From an uncultured Allomuricauda sp. (lineage in GTDB: Bacteria; Bacteroidota; Bacteroidia; Flavobacteriales; Flavobacteriaceae): 64,000 nt of DNA. This document shows positions 9,184 to 16,407 of the stretch, one piece after another (the first letter of the stretch is position 1; every line of letters starts with the position of its first letter). A program made the position numbers and the translations under genes. Below the pieces are notes generated by a model. That model made no database searches and had not been told where the DNA came from. It worked only from the letters and a program-made list of their open reading frames with translations. The stretch is from assembly GCF_947499585.1 (NCBI RefSeq), contig NZ_CANMOO010000002.1:1054001-1118000 (forward strand), in the 5' to 3' direction.

Positions 9184-9197
9184 ATTGTCATGACAAT
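9184..9197. promoter_or_regulatory. Perfect 14-base palindrome upstream of mobC
   Basis: ATTGTCATGACAAT reads identically on both strands and lies 40 bases before the MobC-like gene. It could be the binding site of the small DNA-binding protein MobC, that is, part of the transfer origin or an autoregulatory operator. No experimental or sequence-family match is claimed. Confidence 0.4.
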
Positions 9198-9236
9198 CTT
9201 GCTTTTTCTCCCGAAGGTCGCAAAAGAAAAAGAAAC

Positions 9237-9533
9237 ATGAAAAGGGAGTTCATACAGTTCAGGTGTAGCATATATGAAAAGAAGATGCTCAAGCTCAAGG
9301 CCAAAAAGGCAGGGATTTCCCTTTCCGAATTTTGCCGCAGTTCAGCTTTTGGTAATAACATTGTCGAGCGATTGACCCCTCAGCAATTGGAACATTATTC
9401 CATGCTGGTGAAATACAAGAACAACTTTAAACGGATCAGCAACATGTTCAAGAAAAGAAACCCAAGACTTTCCAAAGAAGTGGAACAATTGGCCAATGAG
9501 ATCAGGAACCACCTTTACAATTTCAACAAATGA
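9237..9533 (+). CDS. MobC-like mobilization (relaxosome) protein
   Basis: This 98-residue basic protein looks like the small accessory relaxosome proteins of Bacteroidota elements (MobC/BfmA-type). The segment KLKAKKAGISLSEFCRSSAF is the ribbon-helix-helix-like DNA-binding pattern of that group. A Lys/Arg-rich helical part with a conserved-looking NNFKRISNMFK segment follows. I chose the ATG at 9237 because the protein then starts directly before the conserved MKREFIQFRC region; an upstream in-frame start at 9162 adds an unlikely extension across the palindrome. The stop overlaps the relaxase start by four bases (ATGA), which fits coupled translation of the two relaxosome subunits. Confidence 0.75.
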   Translation: MKREFIQFRCSIYEKKMLKLKAKKAGISLSEFCRSSAFGNNIVERLTPQQLEHYSMLVKYKNNFKRISNMFKKRNPRLSKEVEQLANEIRNHLYNFNK

Positions 9534-10399
9534 TTGGAAAGGGAAAATCCATATCACATACCAAGGCCTCCATCTCCTATGGATGGAACCAGGAAAAAAA
9601 TGCTGAGATTATCCATAGCCAACATTTGGCCGGGGAGAACCCCAAGGAGATCACCGAAGAGTTCAAGATCATCCAATCCCAAAACCAACGGACACAAAGA
9701 AATACCTTAAGCTTTGTACTTAGTCCCAGTATCGAAGATGGAAAGGAACTTTCCAAACAAGAATTAAAGGAACTCACCAAAAAGTTTATCAAGGCAATGA
9801 ACTTAGAAGAAAGACAGTCCATTGCCTTTGTGCATCGGGACAAGGAACATATCCATATACACTTATATGTAAACAGAATTGGTTTTGATGGAAAGGCTTA
9901 CAATGACAGCTTTATTGGAAAAAGAAGCCAACAGAGAGCCTATGAGGTAGCAAGGGAAATGGGACTCACCAATGCAAGGGACATCCAATACCAAAGGCTT
10001 GACCGAATCACACAGATCAGAAATGAGATAAAAGAGATCCATGGGAAGGTCATGGAAGCAGAAAGACCGAAAAGCGTGGAAGCCTATATCAAATTAATGA
10101 AGGAAAAGGATATCACAGTAATCCCGAGCATTAACAAACAACAGAAACTTCAAGGCTTTCGATTCGGGTACAAAGGACACAGTCTTAAGGGAAGTGAAGT
10201 GCACCGTTCCATGTCCGGGGAAAAACTGGTCCTTCAAATCTCGAACAACTCCAATAAAGCAATTGATCCACAAAAAATTCTTACAATAAAACTTGCAGGT
10301 AAAGCTGTGGAGTTGAGTGCCAATATCGTTATTGCCTTAGCAAAGAGCGCAATGAAAAAAGCCATAAAAAGAGCCATTGATCAAGGAATGGGAATTTAA
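9530..10399 (+). CDS. Relaxase / mobilization nuclease (MobA/VirD2-like)
   Basis: This 289-residue protein has the relaxase fold signature. An N-terminal Tyr (Y17 in KASISYGWN) is the likely DNA-nicking residue, and the metal-binding three-histidine motif HIHIHLYVNR is at H107, H109 and H111. It would nick the element at its transfer origin and lead the strand into a recipient cell. After the nuclease domain (about 1-150) there is a charged helical C-terminal part with no helicase or primase domain, consistent with a small mobilizable element that borrows a conjugation machine. It is translationally coupled to the MobC-like gene and followed by a small membrane protein gene 12 bases later. 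Confidence 0.9.
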   Translation: MIGKGKSISHTKASISYGWNQEKNAEIIHSQHLAGENPKEITEEFKIIQSQNQRTQRNTLSFVLSPSIEDGKELSKQELKELTKKFIKAMNLEERQSIAFVHRDKEHIHIHLYVNRIGFDGKAYNDSFIGKRSQQRAYEVAREMGLTNARDIQYQRLDRITQIRNEIKEIHGKVMEAERPKSVEAYIKLMKEKDITVIPSINKQQKLQGFRFGYKGHSLKGSEVHRSMSGEKLVLQISNNSNKAIDPQKILTIKLAGKAVELSANIVIALAKSAMKKAIKRAIDQGMGI

Positions 10400-10411
10400 A
10401 AATGTAACATT

Positions 10412-10795
10412 ATGAAAAAAATGGATGAAATCATGGAACTGTTGACCGATGAGATCAATGGGTTCCAAAAATCAATTGAAAAATTGGAGGGTCTATCTAA
10501 AGACCTAAAAGAAGTAAAAGTGAAGGCCGATACCTCGAATATGGAATACCATATAAAGGAACACCTCAGAAAACAAGAAGGGATCCTATACCAAAGTCAG
10601 GGGACATTAAATGAGATCAATAAAAAATTGAAGCGGACCAAGCTTATTCCAAAATGGTTATTGGCACTCTTTCTATCCACGCTGTTGATGCTAAGCATTG
10701 TCATTGGATATTTAAGTTTCCAAATGGTCCAATCAAACAAAGATGAAACAACCATTCATGAGAAAGAAAAAACAGAAATACAAAGTCAAAAGTAG
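10412..10795 (+). CDS. Coiled-coil protein with C-terminal membrane helix, mobilization operon
   Basis: This 127-residue protein has a charged helical N-terminal part (about 1-80, likely coiled coil) and one membrane helix (WLLALFLSTLLMLSIVIGYL, about 88-107), followed by a short polar tail. Proteins of this shape are common directly after relaxase genes in Flavobacteriaceae elements; it may belong to DUF6730, but I assign that only tentatively. Its position 12 bases after the relaxase stop suggests a part in mobilization, perhaps holding the relaxosome at the membrane. The stop codon abuts the right structured repeat at 10797. Confidence 0.65.
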   Translation: MKKMDEIMELLTDEINGFQKSIEKLEGLSKDLKEVKVKADTSNMEYHIKEHLRKQEGILYQSQGTLNEINKKLKRTKLIPKWLLALFLSTLLMLSIVIGYLSFQMVQSNKDETTIHEKEKTEIQSQK

Positions 10796-10796
10796 G

Positions 10797-10868
10797 ATGC
10801 GCCCTATTCCGATTTTACTTGACGCTTAGCTGACTGCACGCTATAAAATCGAAACAGGATCCATGCGC
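10797..10868 (+). repeat. Structured inverted repeat, right copy
   Basis: This 72-base unit starts ATGCGCCCTATTC immediately after the stop codon of the coiled-coil gene. An 8-bp stem follows, CGATTTTA (10810-10817) with partner TAAAATCG (10844-10851), then AAACAGG (10852-10858) and a closing GCGC (10865-10868). It is the inverted partner of 8923-8993. Compared with that copy, stem positions 1, 2, 3 and 8 differ and all four changes are matched on the other arm. No T tract follows, so it is not a simple terminator. Confidence 0.7.
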
Positions 10869-10940
10869 AAAGTCCAGGGGTAAGATTTGGGGAAAGTTCT
10901 TTGTTATAATTAAAATTTATTTCATTTACTATCTTTCGAT

Positions 10941-10948
10941 TACCTTTG
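10941..10948 (+). promoter_or_regulatory. Orphan -7 promoter element near the element's right end
   Basis: TACCTTTG matches the TAnnTTTG consensus fully, but no gene follows on the plus strand before the tRNA-like fragment. It could drive a small RNA. It could also read across the joined ends when the element is circular and so express genes at the left end, where the integrase lies. Both are inferences; a -33 box is not clear. Confidence 0.35.
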
Positions 10949-11046
10949 TAATGACGAAATAAAAGTCATCAAAAAAGTTCACAAATCGTCAACATTGAAA
11001 ATCATTAAATGCTGAAAGCCTTTTAAAACTGGAGGTCTAGGGAAAA

Positions 11047-11069
11047 GGTTCGATTCTTGCCGGGGTCAC
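11047..11069 (+). other. tRNA 3'-end fragment, candidate attachment site
   Basis: The sequence has a tRNA T-loop (TTCGATT, 11049-11055), the 3' side of a T-stem (CTTGC, 11056-11060), a seven-base acceptor strand (CGGGGTC) and a discriminator A. The bases before the loop (AAAGG at 11044-11048) pair only partly with CTTGC. No anticodon arm, D-arm or complementary GACCCCG acceptor strand lies upstream. It is therefore a fragment, not a working tRNA. Such a 3' end remnant is what a tyrosine-recombinase element leaves at the far end after inserting into a tRNA gene. Confidence 0.5.
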
Positions 11070-11099
11070 AATTATTCCAATAAGTTTGCTTCCCCAATG

Positions 11100-12686
11100 T
11101 TAATCCAATGGAAAAGTGACCCTGTATGTATCTCCAGCTTCGTTTCTTTGGATAAAGTAGAAAATACGATCTTGGTATTGGACTTCTTGCTCTCTTTTGG
11201 TTAAGTCAATCGAAAGTTTCCCAGTATTATTTGTGCTATTAATTGAAAATCCTTTTTCGGTCAAATCCAATATTATTTCTTCAGGAATTTCTAATGCATC
11301 AAAAGGAATAGGGACCGTATTGCTATTATCATCAATATAAAACCTCCTAAACGAAATTGGATCTGAATTGCCATCAGGAATGGGACCTTCTATATCTTGA
11401 ATAAGAGTATGGGTGTCATAAGTTCCATTTATAATAATCAAATCTCCAGTTCTGTCAATAGATAAATCTGGAACCTGGAATCCAGATAAACCTCTGACGG
11501 AAGCAAAAACTTTGCGTCCATCATCTAAATCAATATAAAAACGTTGGCGTAGCACAGAGTAATCAGATATCGTGGGAAAACTGTAATCATTGGTGTTTTT
11601 GTTTAAATAGTTTTCCCCACCTACAGCATTATACAACTCATGGTTATTATCTTTAGTATAACGTTCCATATTTGTATAACCATGTAGTTGGAAAGAATAG
11701 TTCAAAGTTTCGGGAGGCAAATTGTTTGTAATTCTATTTTCAACAGACACTGTTTCGAAATCGTTAAGACTAAGTGAAGTGTCTTCAAATTGATTTAAAA
11801 TAAAATATTTGTAAGAATCTAAATCTACATCGGTAAAGGAAGGTACAGAATATATAAACACATTAATGGCATTTTCTGGACTGTAAAAGACTTCACCGGA
11901 GGAGGCTGAGCCATTTAAAATATAATCAGGACTATTGGCATTGACATCGGTATTGACTGGAACGTCGGAGATAGTTAAATTGAATTTTTCATCTCTTGAA
12001 ATAGGACCTCTATTTAGATTAAGTTTTTCAACTGCTTCCTGAATGGTCATAATTTCAATTCCTGGTTCCAAACTTGTAAATGACTCAGCCACGTTCAGGG
12101 TAGAAAATACACCTTTCCCTAAAACATATCTAGTGACAACAATCTGTTCTCTTTTAAATTCTTCAGGAGCATAAAATGTAGCATCATCAAAAGTTTGCAT
12201 TAGTCTTGAAGTAATTAACTCTCCACTTTCTTTCAAGTTTATTGCAACATAAATGTCCACAGTTTCATTAGAGGGGTCAAATCCTGCCAAATCGGTAGAC
12301 CGAAACAACAATTTCTTCAACTCAAAACTTTCCGATTCTGTTCCTAGGTTATCGCTGTCATCAGCAGATTGAACGGTTATTGTAGTTGCTCCTGATGGAA
12401 AATCAAAAGGGTCTAGCTCATATGAGATTGTTTTATCCGTTGTACTAAAAACTTCGTTGTCATTAACCAAAATAACAGTGTTGACACTGTTTGATTCATC
12501 AGTAATAGTTATGGTAAGAGTCGTGAGGATTTCTACATTATTATCTAAGCCGCCAATTGTAATTGTGGGTGCTGTAGTATCTGGTTCACTTTGAGTGGGA
12601 GGTTCCGGATTATTTGGTTCTTCAGAATCACTGGAACAACTGAAAACTAGCATCAAAAAAATGACAAGCAGACTCTTATATTTCAT
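11100..12686 (-). CDS. Large secreted lipoprotein with Ig-like N-terminal domain
   Basis: This 528-residue protein starts with a lipoprotein signal (MKYKSLLVIFLMLVFSCSSD; lipid-bearing Cys about 17) and a Pro/Glu/Asn-rich linker typical of Bacteroidota surface lipoproteins. Residues about 38-120 look like a bacterial Ig-like domain (DTTAPTITIGGLDNN...ITITDESNSVNTVILVND). I recognise no family in the remaining 400 residues, which are beta-rich with many Asp, Asn and Thr. I chose the ATG at 12686 because it gives the lipobox; an in-frame ATG 13 codons upstream does not. It stands alone, convergent to the mobile element end and divergent from the AraC regulator. Confidence 0.75.
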   Translation of the reverse strand: MKYKSLLVIFLMLVFSCSSDSEEPNNPEPPTQSEPDTTAPTITIGGLDNNVEILTTLTITITDESNSVNTVILVNDNEVFSTTDKTISYELDPFDFPSGATTITVQSADDSDNLGTESESFELKKLLFRSTDLAGFDPSNETVDIYVAINLKESGELITSRLMQTFDDATFYAPEEFKREQIVVTRYVLGKGVFSTLNVAESFTSLEPGIEIMTIQEAVEKLNLNRGPISRDEKFNLTISDVPVNTDVNANSPDYILNGSASSGEVFYSPENAINVFIYSVPSFTDVDLDSYKYFILNQFEDTSLSLNDFETVSVENRITNNLPPETLNYSFQLHGYTNMERYTKDNNHELYNAVGGENYLNKNTNDYSFPTISDYSVLRQRFYIDLDDGRKVFASVRGLSGFQVPDLSIDRTGDLIIINGTYDTHTLIQDIEGPIPDGNSDPISFRRFYIDDNSNTVPIPFDALEIPEEIILDLTEKGFSINSTNNTGKLSIDLTKREQEVQYQDRIFYFIQRNEAGDTYRVTFPLD

Positions 12687-13058
12687 AGTTAGATATTGGT
12701 AAAACCAAAATAAGAAAATATCCAAAGGGGAGTATTAAAATTCTGTAGTATTTCTTAAATAACCGATGAAAGTATGAGACTCGCATTTAGATAGTTACTC
12801 AAAGACAAAAAACCAGAAACTCGGTCAAAGTACCTTTGCTTACAAAAGCTATAGCTATTATTGAGCACTATAAGCTTGATAAGCGGTCTAGGATGAGTTG
12901 CACACTGTTTCCAAGGGTGACTTAATCTTAAGCATTTTGTCAAGAGTTGTTTTAGAAACATATAAGGTTTATTCGAAATGGGATATCGAATTTATGTCAA
13001 AATGTAACATTGAAATAAAAATAGAGTCTTATTCAAGAACATTTATATAAACACTTGT
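12687..13058. other. Divergent intergenic region, lipoprotein gene and AraC regulator
   Basis: These 372 bases separate two divergent genes. I see no clear operator, RNA or mobile element. A 68-codon open frame on the minus strand (12755-12961) has no recognisable domain and is not accepted as a gene. Confidence 0.5.
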
Positions 13059-13913
13059 ATGACAAGACTTAAGAATCTTTCTGAAAAAAATGAAAATGGG
13101 CGATTCATTTTTTCCAGTTGTACCCATTTTAGTGTTTCGAAGACAACGGAAAGCCTATCTTTTAAAATAGTACTTTCTGGAATTGAAGACTATAAAGTGA
13201 ATGGCAATAGATACAAATTGGGAATTGACAAATACCTTATCGTTGATAAAGCCTCAAATCTTGATGTAACCGTTGATGACATAAATGGAGTTGAAGGTAT
13301 TTGTATTTTCCCTAATCACAATTTAGTAAACGATATATTTAGATGTGGACATAGCTCTTGTGAAGATTTATTGGGTAATCCATTTATAAATGGAGATTTT
13401 AATATTTTAGAAAACACTTTTTCTTTTAAGGAAAATAGAGCAGGAGTTTTTTTAAGTAGTAATATCCCACATGTAATACAAGATCATAATAAAAGTAAAG
13501 ACATTGATTTTGATTCTTTTTACACAGCACTAATAGAATGCCTAGTCATCGATCAATTGGACTCGCAACGAAAATTGAAAAATTTGTCATCTATTAAAAA
13601 ATCCACAAAAGTCGAGTTATATAGGAGAATTTCCAATGCGAAAGATTTTATTGATGATAATTATACCAATAAGATTAATATAGATGAATTAGCAAAAAAT
13701 GTTTTTTTGTCCAAATACCATTTCATTAGATCCTTTAAGTCGTATTATGAAAAATCTCCATACCAATACATTTTAAAATTGCGGCTGGAGAAGGCTCAAG
13801 AATTGCTGAATAAGGATTACTCCATTAGAGAAACGTGCAGTTTAATAGGTTTTTCTGATGAAAAAAATTTCCGAAAAGCAATAAAAAAACATGCTATATC
13901 TTATTTGAATTAG
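13059..13913 (+). CDS. AraC family transcriptional regulator
   Basis: This 284-residue protein has a C-terminal AraC-type DNA-binding domain (about residues 190-280) with two helix-turn-helix units: INIDELAKNVFLSKYHFIRS followed by the FKSYYEKSPYQYILKLRLEK linker and SIRETCSLIGFSDEKNFRKA. The N-terminal part, about 185 residues, is a sensing or dimerisation region that I cannot assign. No signal peptide or membrane helix is present. Its target is unknown; the divergent lipoprotein gene and the downstream small secreted proteins are candidates. The coding sequence is AT-rich. Confidence 0.9.
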   Translation: MTRLKNLSEKNENGRFIFSSCTHFSVSKTTESLSFKIVLSGIEDYKVNGNRYKLGIDKYLIVDKASNLDVTVDDINGVEGICIFPNHNLVNDIFRCGHSSCEDLLGNPFINGDFNILENTFSFKENRAGVFLSSNIPHVIQDHNKSKDIDFDSFYTALIECLVIDQLDSQRKLKNLSSIKKSTKVELYRRISNAKDFIDDNYTNKINIDELAKNVFLSKYHFIRSFKSYYEKSPYQYILKLRLEKAQELLNKDYSIRETCSLIGFSDEKNFRKAIKKHAISYLN

Positions 13914-13986
13914 CAACTTTTACCCCAATAAAAATAGTGATATAGCTTTTTTTTGTTCGCAAACTAAGTAGGCGTGCAAAAATATT

Positions 13987-14151
13987 ATGGTTCCCAAGTT
14001 GATAACCCTATTAATGGAACTCTTATTCTTTGTCAACAATCTAGCTTTGTGTCAAAACCTAAAAAAGAAAAGCCTTTTGGGTGCAGCGTTCGAACCATTA
14101 ACTGAGACTCAAAAGAAAGATTTAGAAAGAAAATACAATGAGTATTTATAA
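13987..14151 (+). CDS. Short exported ORF, possible N-terminal remnant of a larger secreted protein
   Basis: An open frame of 54 codons begins with a signal-peptide-like segment (MVPKLITLLMELLFFVNNLA) followed by a short polar part (GAAFEPLTETQKKDLERKYN). The second part resembles the beginning of secreted PDZ-containing hydrolases, where a similar LLGAAFEPLTE stretch follows the signal peptide, but here the frame stops at once. It may be a gene remnant or a small real protein. It lies 40 bases before the NTF2-like gene at 14191. Confidence is low because nothing but composition and position supports it. Confidence 0.3.
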   Translation: MVPKLITLLMELLFFVNNLALCQNLKKKSLLGAAFEPLTETQKKDLERKYNEYL

Positions 14152-14190
14152 CCTTGGAACAAAAACGTCAACAAAATTAAGCCAACTACA

Positions 14191-14643
14191 ATGAAAAAAG
14201 TATTTATCACAATCATCGCATTAATTGCCGTTATAGATTCTCATGCTCAATTGATAACGGATAAGAACACCGCCATCGAAAAATCAATTTTGAACTACAT
14301 AGAAAATTTTTTTGAAAACAATTTTGATGCGATGAATGCATCGTTGCATCCGAGACTAGCCAAAAGAGGACTAAATCCTGACGGTACGTTAAGTGAGGAT
14401 TTTCCGCCAGAGAAATTAAAAGAACTTATGCTAACTAAGCCAAAATTTGAAATAAAACATCAACAAAATATTGTCGAAAACATTACGGTATATGGAGATA
14501 TGGCTAGTGCTAGTCTAAAAACCGGATACCCGAGACTTAAATGGATCGAATATATTCATCTTGTAAAACAAGATGGGAGTTGGAAAATTATAAACGTATT
14601 TTGGGAGTTCAAAAAAAAGAGGATAAAAAAAATTAATGCGTAA
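14191..14643 (+). CDS. Secreted NTF2-like (lumazine-binding-like) protein
   Basis: This 150-residue protein has a signal peptide (MKKVFITIIALIAVIDSHAQ) and the pattern of the NTF2-like superfamily as found in the putative lumazine-binding group. An N-terminal helix (IEKSILNYIENFFENNFDAM) is followed by SLHPRLAKRG and a final strand DGSWKIINVFWEF. Proteins of this group bind small ligands or serve as small enzymes; the ligand here is unknown. It is the first of three co-directional genes for secreted proteins (14191-15978), the second of which is also NTF2-like. Confidence 0.75.
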   Translation: MKKVFITIIALIAVIDSHAQLITDKNTAIEKSILNYIENFFENNFDAMNASLHPRLAKRGLNPDGTLSEDFPPEKLKELMLTKPKFEIKHQQNIVENITVYGDMASASLKTGYPRLKWIEYIHLVKQDGSWKIINVFWEFKKKRIKKINA

Positions 14644-14668
14644 GCATATAACTATTAAAAAACTAACC

Positions 14669-15217
14669 ATGAAAAAGTCAATCCCATTCCTCCTTTTACT
14701 ATCTGTGAGTTTTATAACCATAGCACAAAACAATAAAGAAGATTATGAGGTTGCTGATAAAAAGTATAAAAGCAAAGTTGCCACCTTGGACAGCACTGTT
14801 AAAACTTTGTATAAAGTCATTTCAGGACCAAAGGGACATGAAAGAAATGAGGAGTTGCTTCGCTATCTGTTTCATCCAGAAGCGAAATTTATTGCCTCAG
14901 GAAAACGAAAGAATGGCAATTATGGCGCACGATATGTAACTATGGACGACTATGTTGATAAATCATTAAAATGGATGTTGGAAAACGGATTTTTTGAAAA
15001 TGAGTTGCACAGAGTGACTGAACGATTTGGACAAATTGCACATGTTTTTTCTACCTACGAATGTTTTAATAGTAAAGATGATATGGAACCCTTTATGCGA
15101 GGTATAAATAGTATGCAATTGATGTATACCGGTAAAAGATGGGTTGTCATGAACATTTATTTTACCCAAGAATCTGAAGAGAATCCAATACCAGAAAAAT
15201 ACTTGCCTAAGAATTAA
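14669..15217 (+). CDS. Secreted NTF2-like protein
   Basis: This 182-residue protein starts with a signal peptide (MKKSIPFLLLLSVSFITIAQ). It shows an NTF2-like arrangement: a helix around TLDSTVKTLYKVISG, the motif LFHPEAKFIASG, then VTERFGQIAHVFSTYE and a final strand GKRWVVMNIYFTQE. I chose the ATG at 14669 because it gives a clean signal peptide; an upstream in-frame ATG at 14636 overlaps the previous gene and adds a basic extension. No catalytic residue can be assigned. It lies between another NTF2-like gene and a lipoprotein gene whose start overlaps its stop (TAATG). Confidence 0.75.
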   Translation: MKKSIPFLLLLSVSFITIAQNNKEDYEVADKKYKSKVATLDSTVKTLYKVISGPKGHERNEELLRYLFHPEAKFIASGKRKNGNYGARYVTMDDYVDKSLKWMLENGFFENELHRVTERFGQIAHVFSTYECFNSKDDMEPFMRGINSMQLMYTGKRWVVMNIYFTQESEENPIPEKYLPKN

Positions 15218-15978
15218 TGATAATGGAGAACTATAAACCTTTTTTAGCTAATTTACTACTATTGATTCTTTTTGGATATTCACTTTCATCTTGTGAGAAC
15301 AAAGAAGTTGAACTTAATAGTACCAAAGACTTGTTCAGGGCAATGAAGATTAAAAATGATAATTCATGGTATAAAAACTTCACCTTTAAGCAGCATACTT
15401 TACGATTTGATGAGAATGGACATCAAACCGATTCGACCGTTTGGTACGAATCGGTTAGCTACCCCTATCATTTTAGAATTGATAGAAATATTGAAGAAAA
15501 TGTTTATACCATTTACAGAAACGATTCTACATATAATTTTAGACAGGATACTCTTTTTAGCAAAACTGCAAAACCAGCCGCCCATCTAGTCTTTAAAGGA
15601 GGACTGTATTTTATTTCGTTGGAAGAGTCTTTGGATAAATTACAAAAGTATGGCTATGATACCAATATATTACGCAAAGACGAATTCATGGAACAAGTCG
15701 TCTATGTGATTGGTAATGAAAAGAACCAAATTTGGTTACATGCCAATGACTTTTATTGTATACGAAGAATTTACATGACGGATGATGATAAAACTGTGGA
15801 TGTGGTTTATGACAACTTCAAGGCACTTGGCCAAGGGTTTGTAGAGCAAAAAGTAACCTTTTATGTAGCAGGAAAAAAACGACTGGAAGAGTTTTATTTT
15901 GATATAAAAATCAAAGACACTCTTGATGAAAGGATCTACGATCAAAATGCTAATTATAAGTGGTACTTGAGCTATTAA
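15217..15978 (+). CDS. Hypothetical outer-membrane lipoprotein
   Basis: This 253-residue protein has a lipobox (FGYSLSSCEN; Cys about 27) and a beta-rich body with alternating aromatic and polar residues, as in lipoprotein-sorting (LolA/LolB-like) folds. Examples are YPYHFRIDRNIEENVYTIYR and FYFDIKIKDTLDERIYD. I do not recognise a named family with certainty. The start overlaps the preceding stop (TAATG), so it is co-translated with the NTF2-like gene. ATG codons at 15217 and 15223 are both possible. Confidence 0.65.
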   Translation: MIMENYKPFLANLLLLILFGYSLSSCENKEVELNSTKDLFRAMKIKNDNSWYKNFTFKQHTLRFDENGHQTDSTVWYESVSYPYHFRIDRNIEENVYTIYRNDSTYNFRQDTLFSKTAKPAAHLVFKGGLYFISLEESLDKLQKYGYDTNILRKDEFMEQVVYVIGNEKNQIWLHANDFYCIRRIYMTDDDKTVDVVYDNFKALGQGFVEQKVTFYVAGKKRLEEFYFDIKIKDTLDERIYDQNANYKWYLSY

Positions 15979-16035
15979 TTTGATTGTACGCTAAAAAGCG
16001 GTTAGCTATTTATTCCATAAAATTATACTTGATGG

Positions 16036-16365
16036 ATGTTTCAAAATATTAGGATGAATGTGATAAAAACAGCTCCAAATGGAATTGTGAATTCGGATAC
16101 CCTATTTGAGTTTACACAAGACCTAGAATTAGTTTCCGCAAAATATTCAGGAGGGGAGATTAGAAAGGGATACCTAGTAGGTAATGTAAAAAATGACCGA
16201 TTACATTTTAGTTATTGTCAGATTAGAATAAATGGAATAATGGATCATGGAACGTCCATTTGCGAAATTTCAAACGAGGATAACAAGCTTGTTTTAAAGG
16301 AGGAATTTGAAATGTCCTCTGAAAATGGAAAAGAGGTAGGAGTAAATATATTTAAAGAATTATAA
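16036..16365 (+). CDS. Small protein of the family mislabelled 'n-acetylglutamate synthase'
   Basis: This 109-residue cytoplasmic protein has the repeated beta pattern of a small family common in Bacteroidota. NGIVNSDTLFEF is followed by SAKYSGGEIRKGYLVG, then a strand with F-x-Y-x-Q-x-like residues and a C-terminal VLKEEFEMSS strand. Members are often annotated as n-acetylglutamate synthase, but they lack the fold and size of ArgA. Function unknown. A second, frameshifted member is at 43155. The ATG at 16054 is an alternative start. Confidence 0.6.
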   Translation: MFQNIRMNVIKTAPNGIVNSDTLFEFTQDLELVSAKYSGGEIRKGYLVGNVKNDRLHFSYCQIRINGIMDHGTSICEISNEDNKLVLKEEFEMSSENGKEVGVNIFKEL

Positions 16366-16407
16366 TCAGTATATAAGTTTAGATTACTGATTACACTGTT
16401 ATAGGAC

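Larger units (their letters stand above)
8736..9236. other. Gene-free region between cusB and the mobilization module
   Basis: No convincing gene lies in these 501 bases. A 72-codon open frame at 8747-8965 has no signal or domain and runs into the structured repeat, so I do not accept it. The stretch holds the left structured repeat at 8923-8993 and a perfect 14-base palindrome at 9184-9197. In mobilizable elements the transfer origin usually sits just upstream of the mobC/relaxase genes, so this region is the best candidate for oriT, although no nick site can be identified by eye. Confidence 0.55.
1..11069. mobile_element. Integrative mobilizable element with copper-efflux cargo (left end outside window)
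   Basis: The stretch starts inside a tyrosine recombinase gene and runs through a copper efflux operon and a MobC-relaxase module. It ends at a truncated tRNA 3' end at 11047-11069. Tyrosine recombinases commonly insert elements into tRNA 3' ends, so this fragment is a natural candidate for one attachment site. No conjugation (tra) genes or coupling protein are visible in this part, so the element is either mobilizable in trans or its transfer genes lie left of the window. The boundaries are inferred; the matching left repeat lies outside the window. Confidence 0.5.
10869..11099. other. Gene-free right end of the mobile element
   Basis: No gene is visible between the right structured repeat and the stop codon of the lipoprotein gene on the other strand. 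The stretch contains a -7 promoter element at 10941-10948 pointing towards the element end and the tRNA-like fragment at 11047-11069. Confidence 0.6.

Noticed and set aside
8923..10868. Integron attC sites
   Set aside because: The repeats lack the RYYYAAC and GTTRRRY core boxes of attC sites and no integron integrase is visible, so the similarity is limited to being hairpins.
11047..11069. Intact tRNA gene
   Set aside because: Only the T-loop and the 3' acceptor side are present; there is no anticodon arm or matching 5' acceptor strand.
12755..12961. 68-codon open frame on the minus strand
   Set aside because: Cys-, Leu- and Ser-rich chance frame in a divergent promoter region, without recognisable domain or start context.
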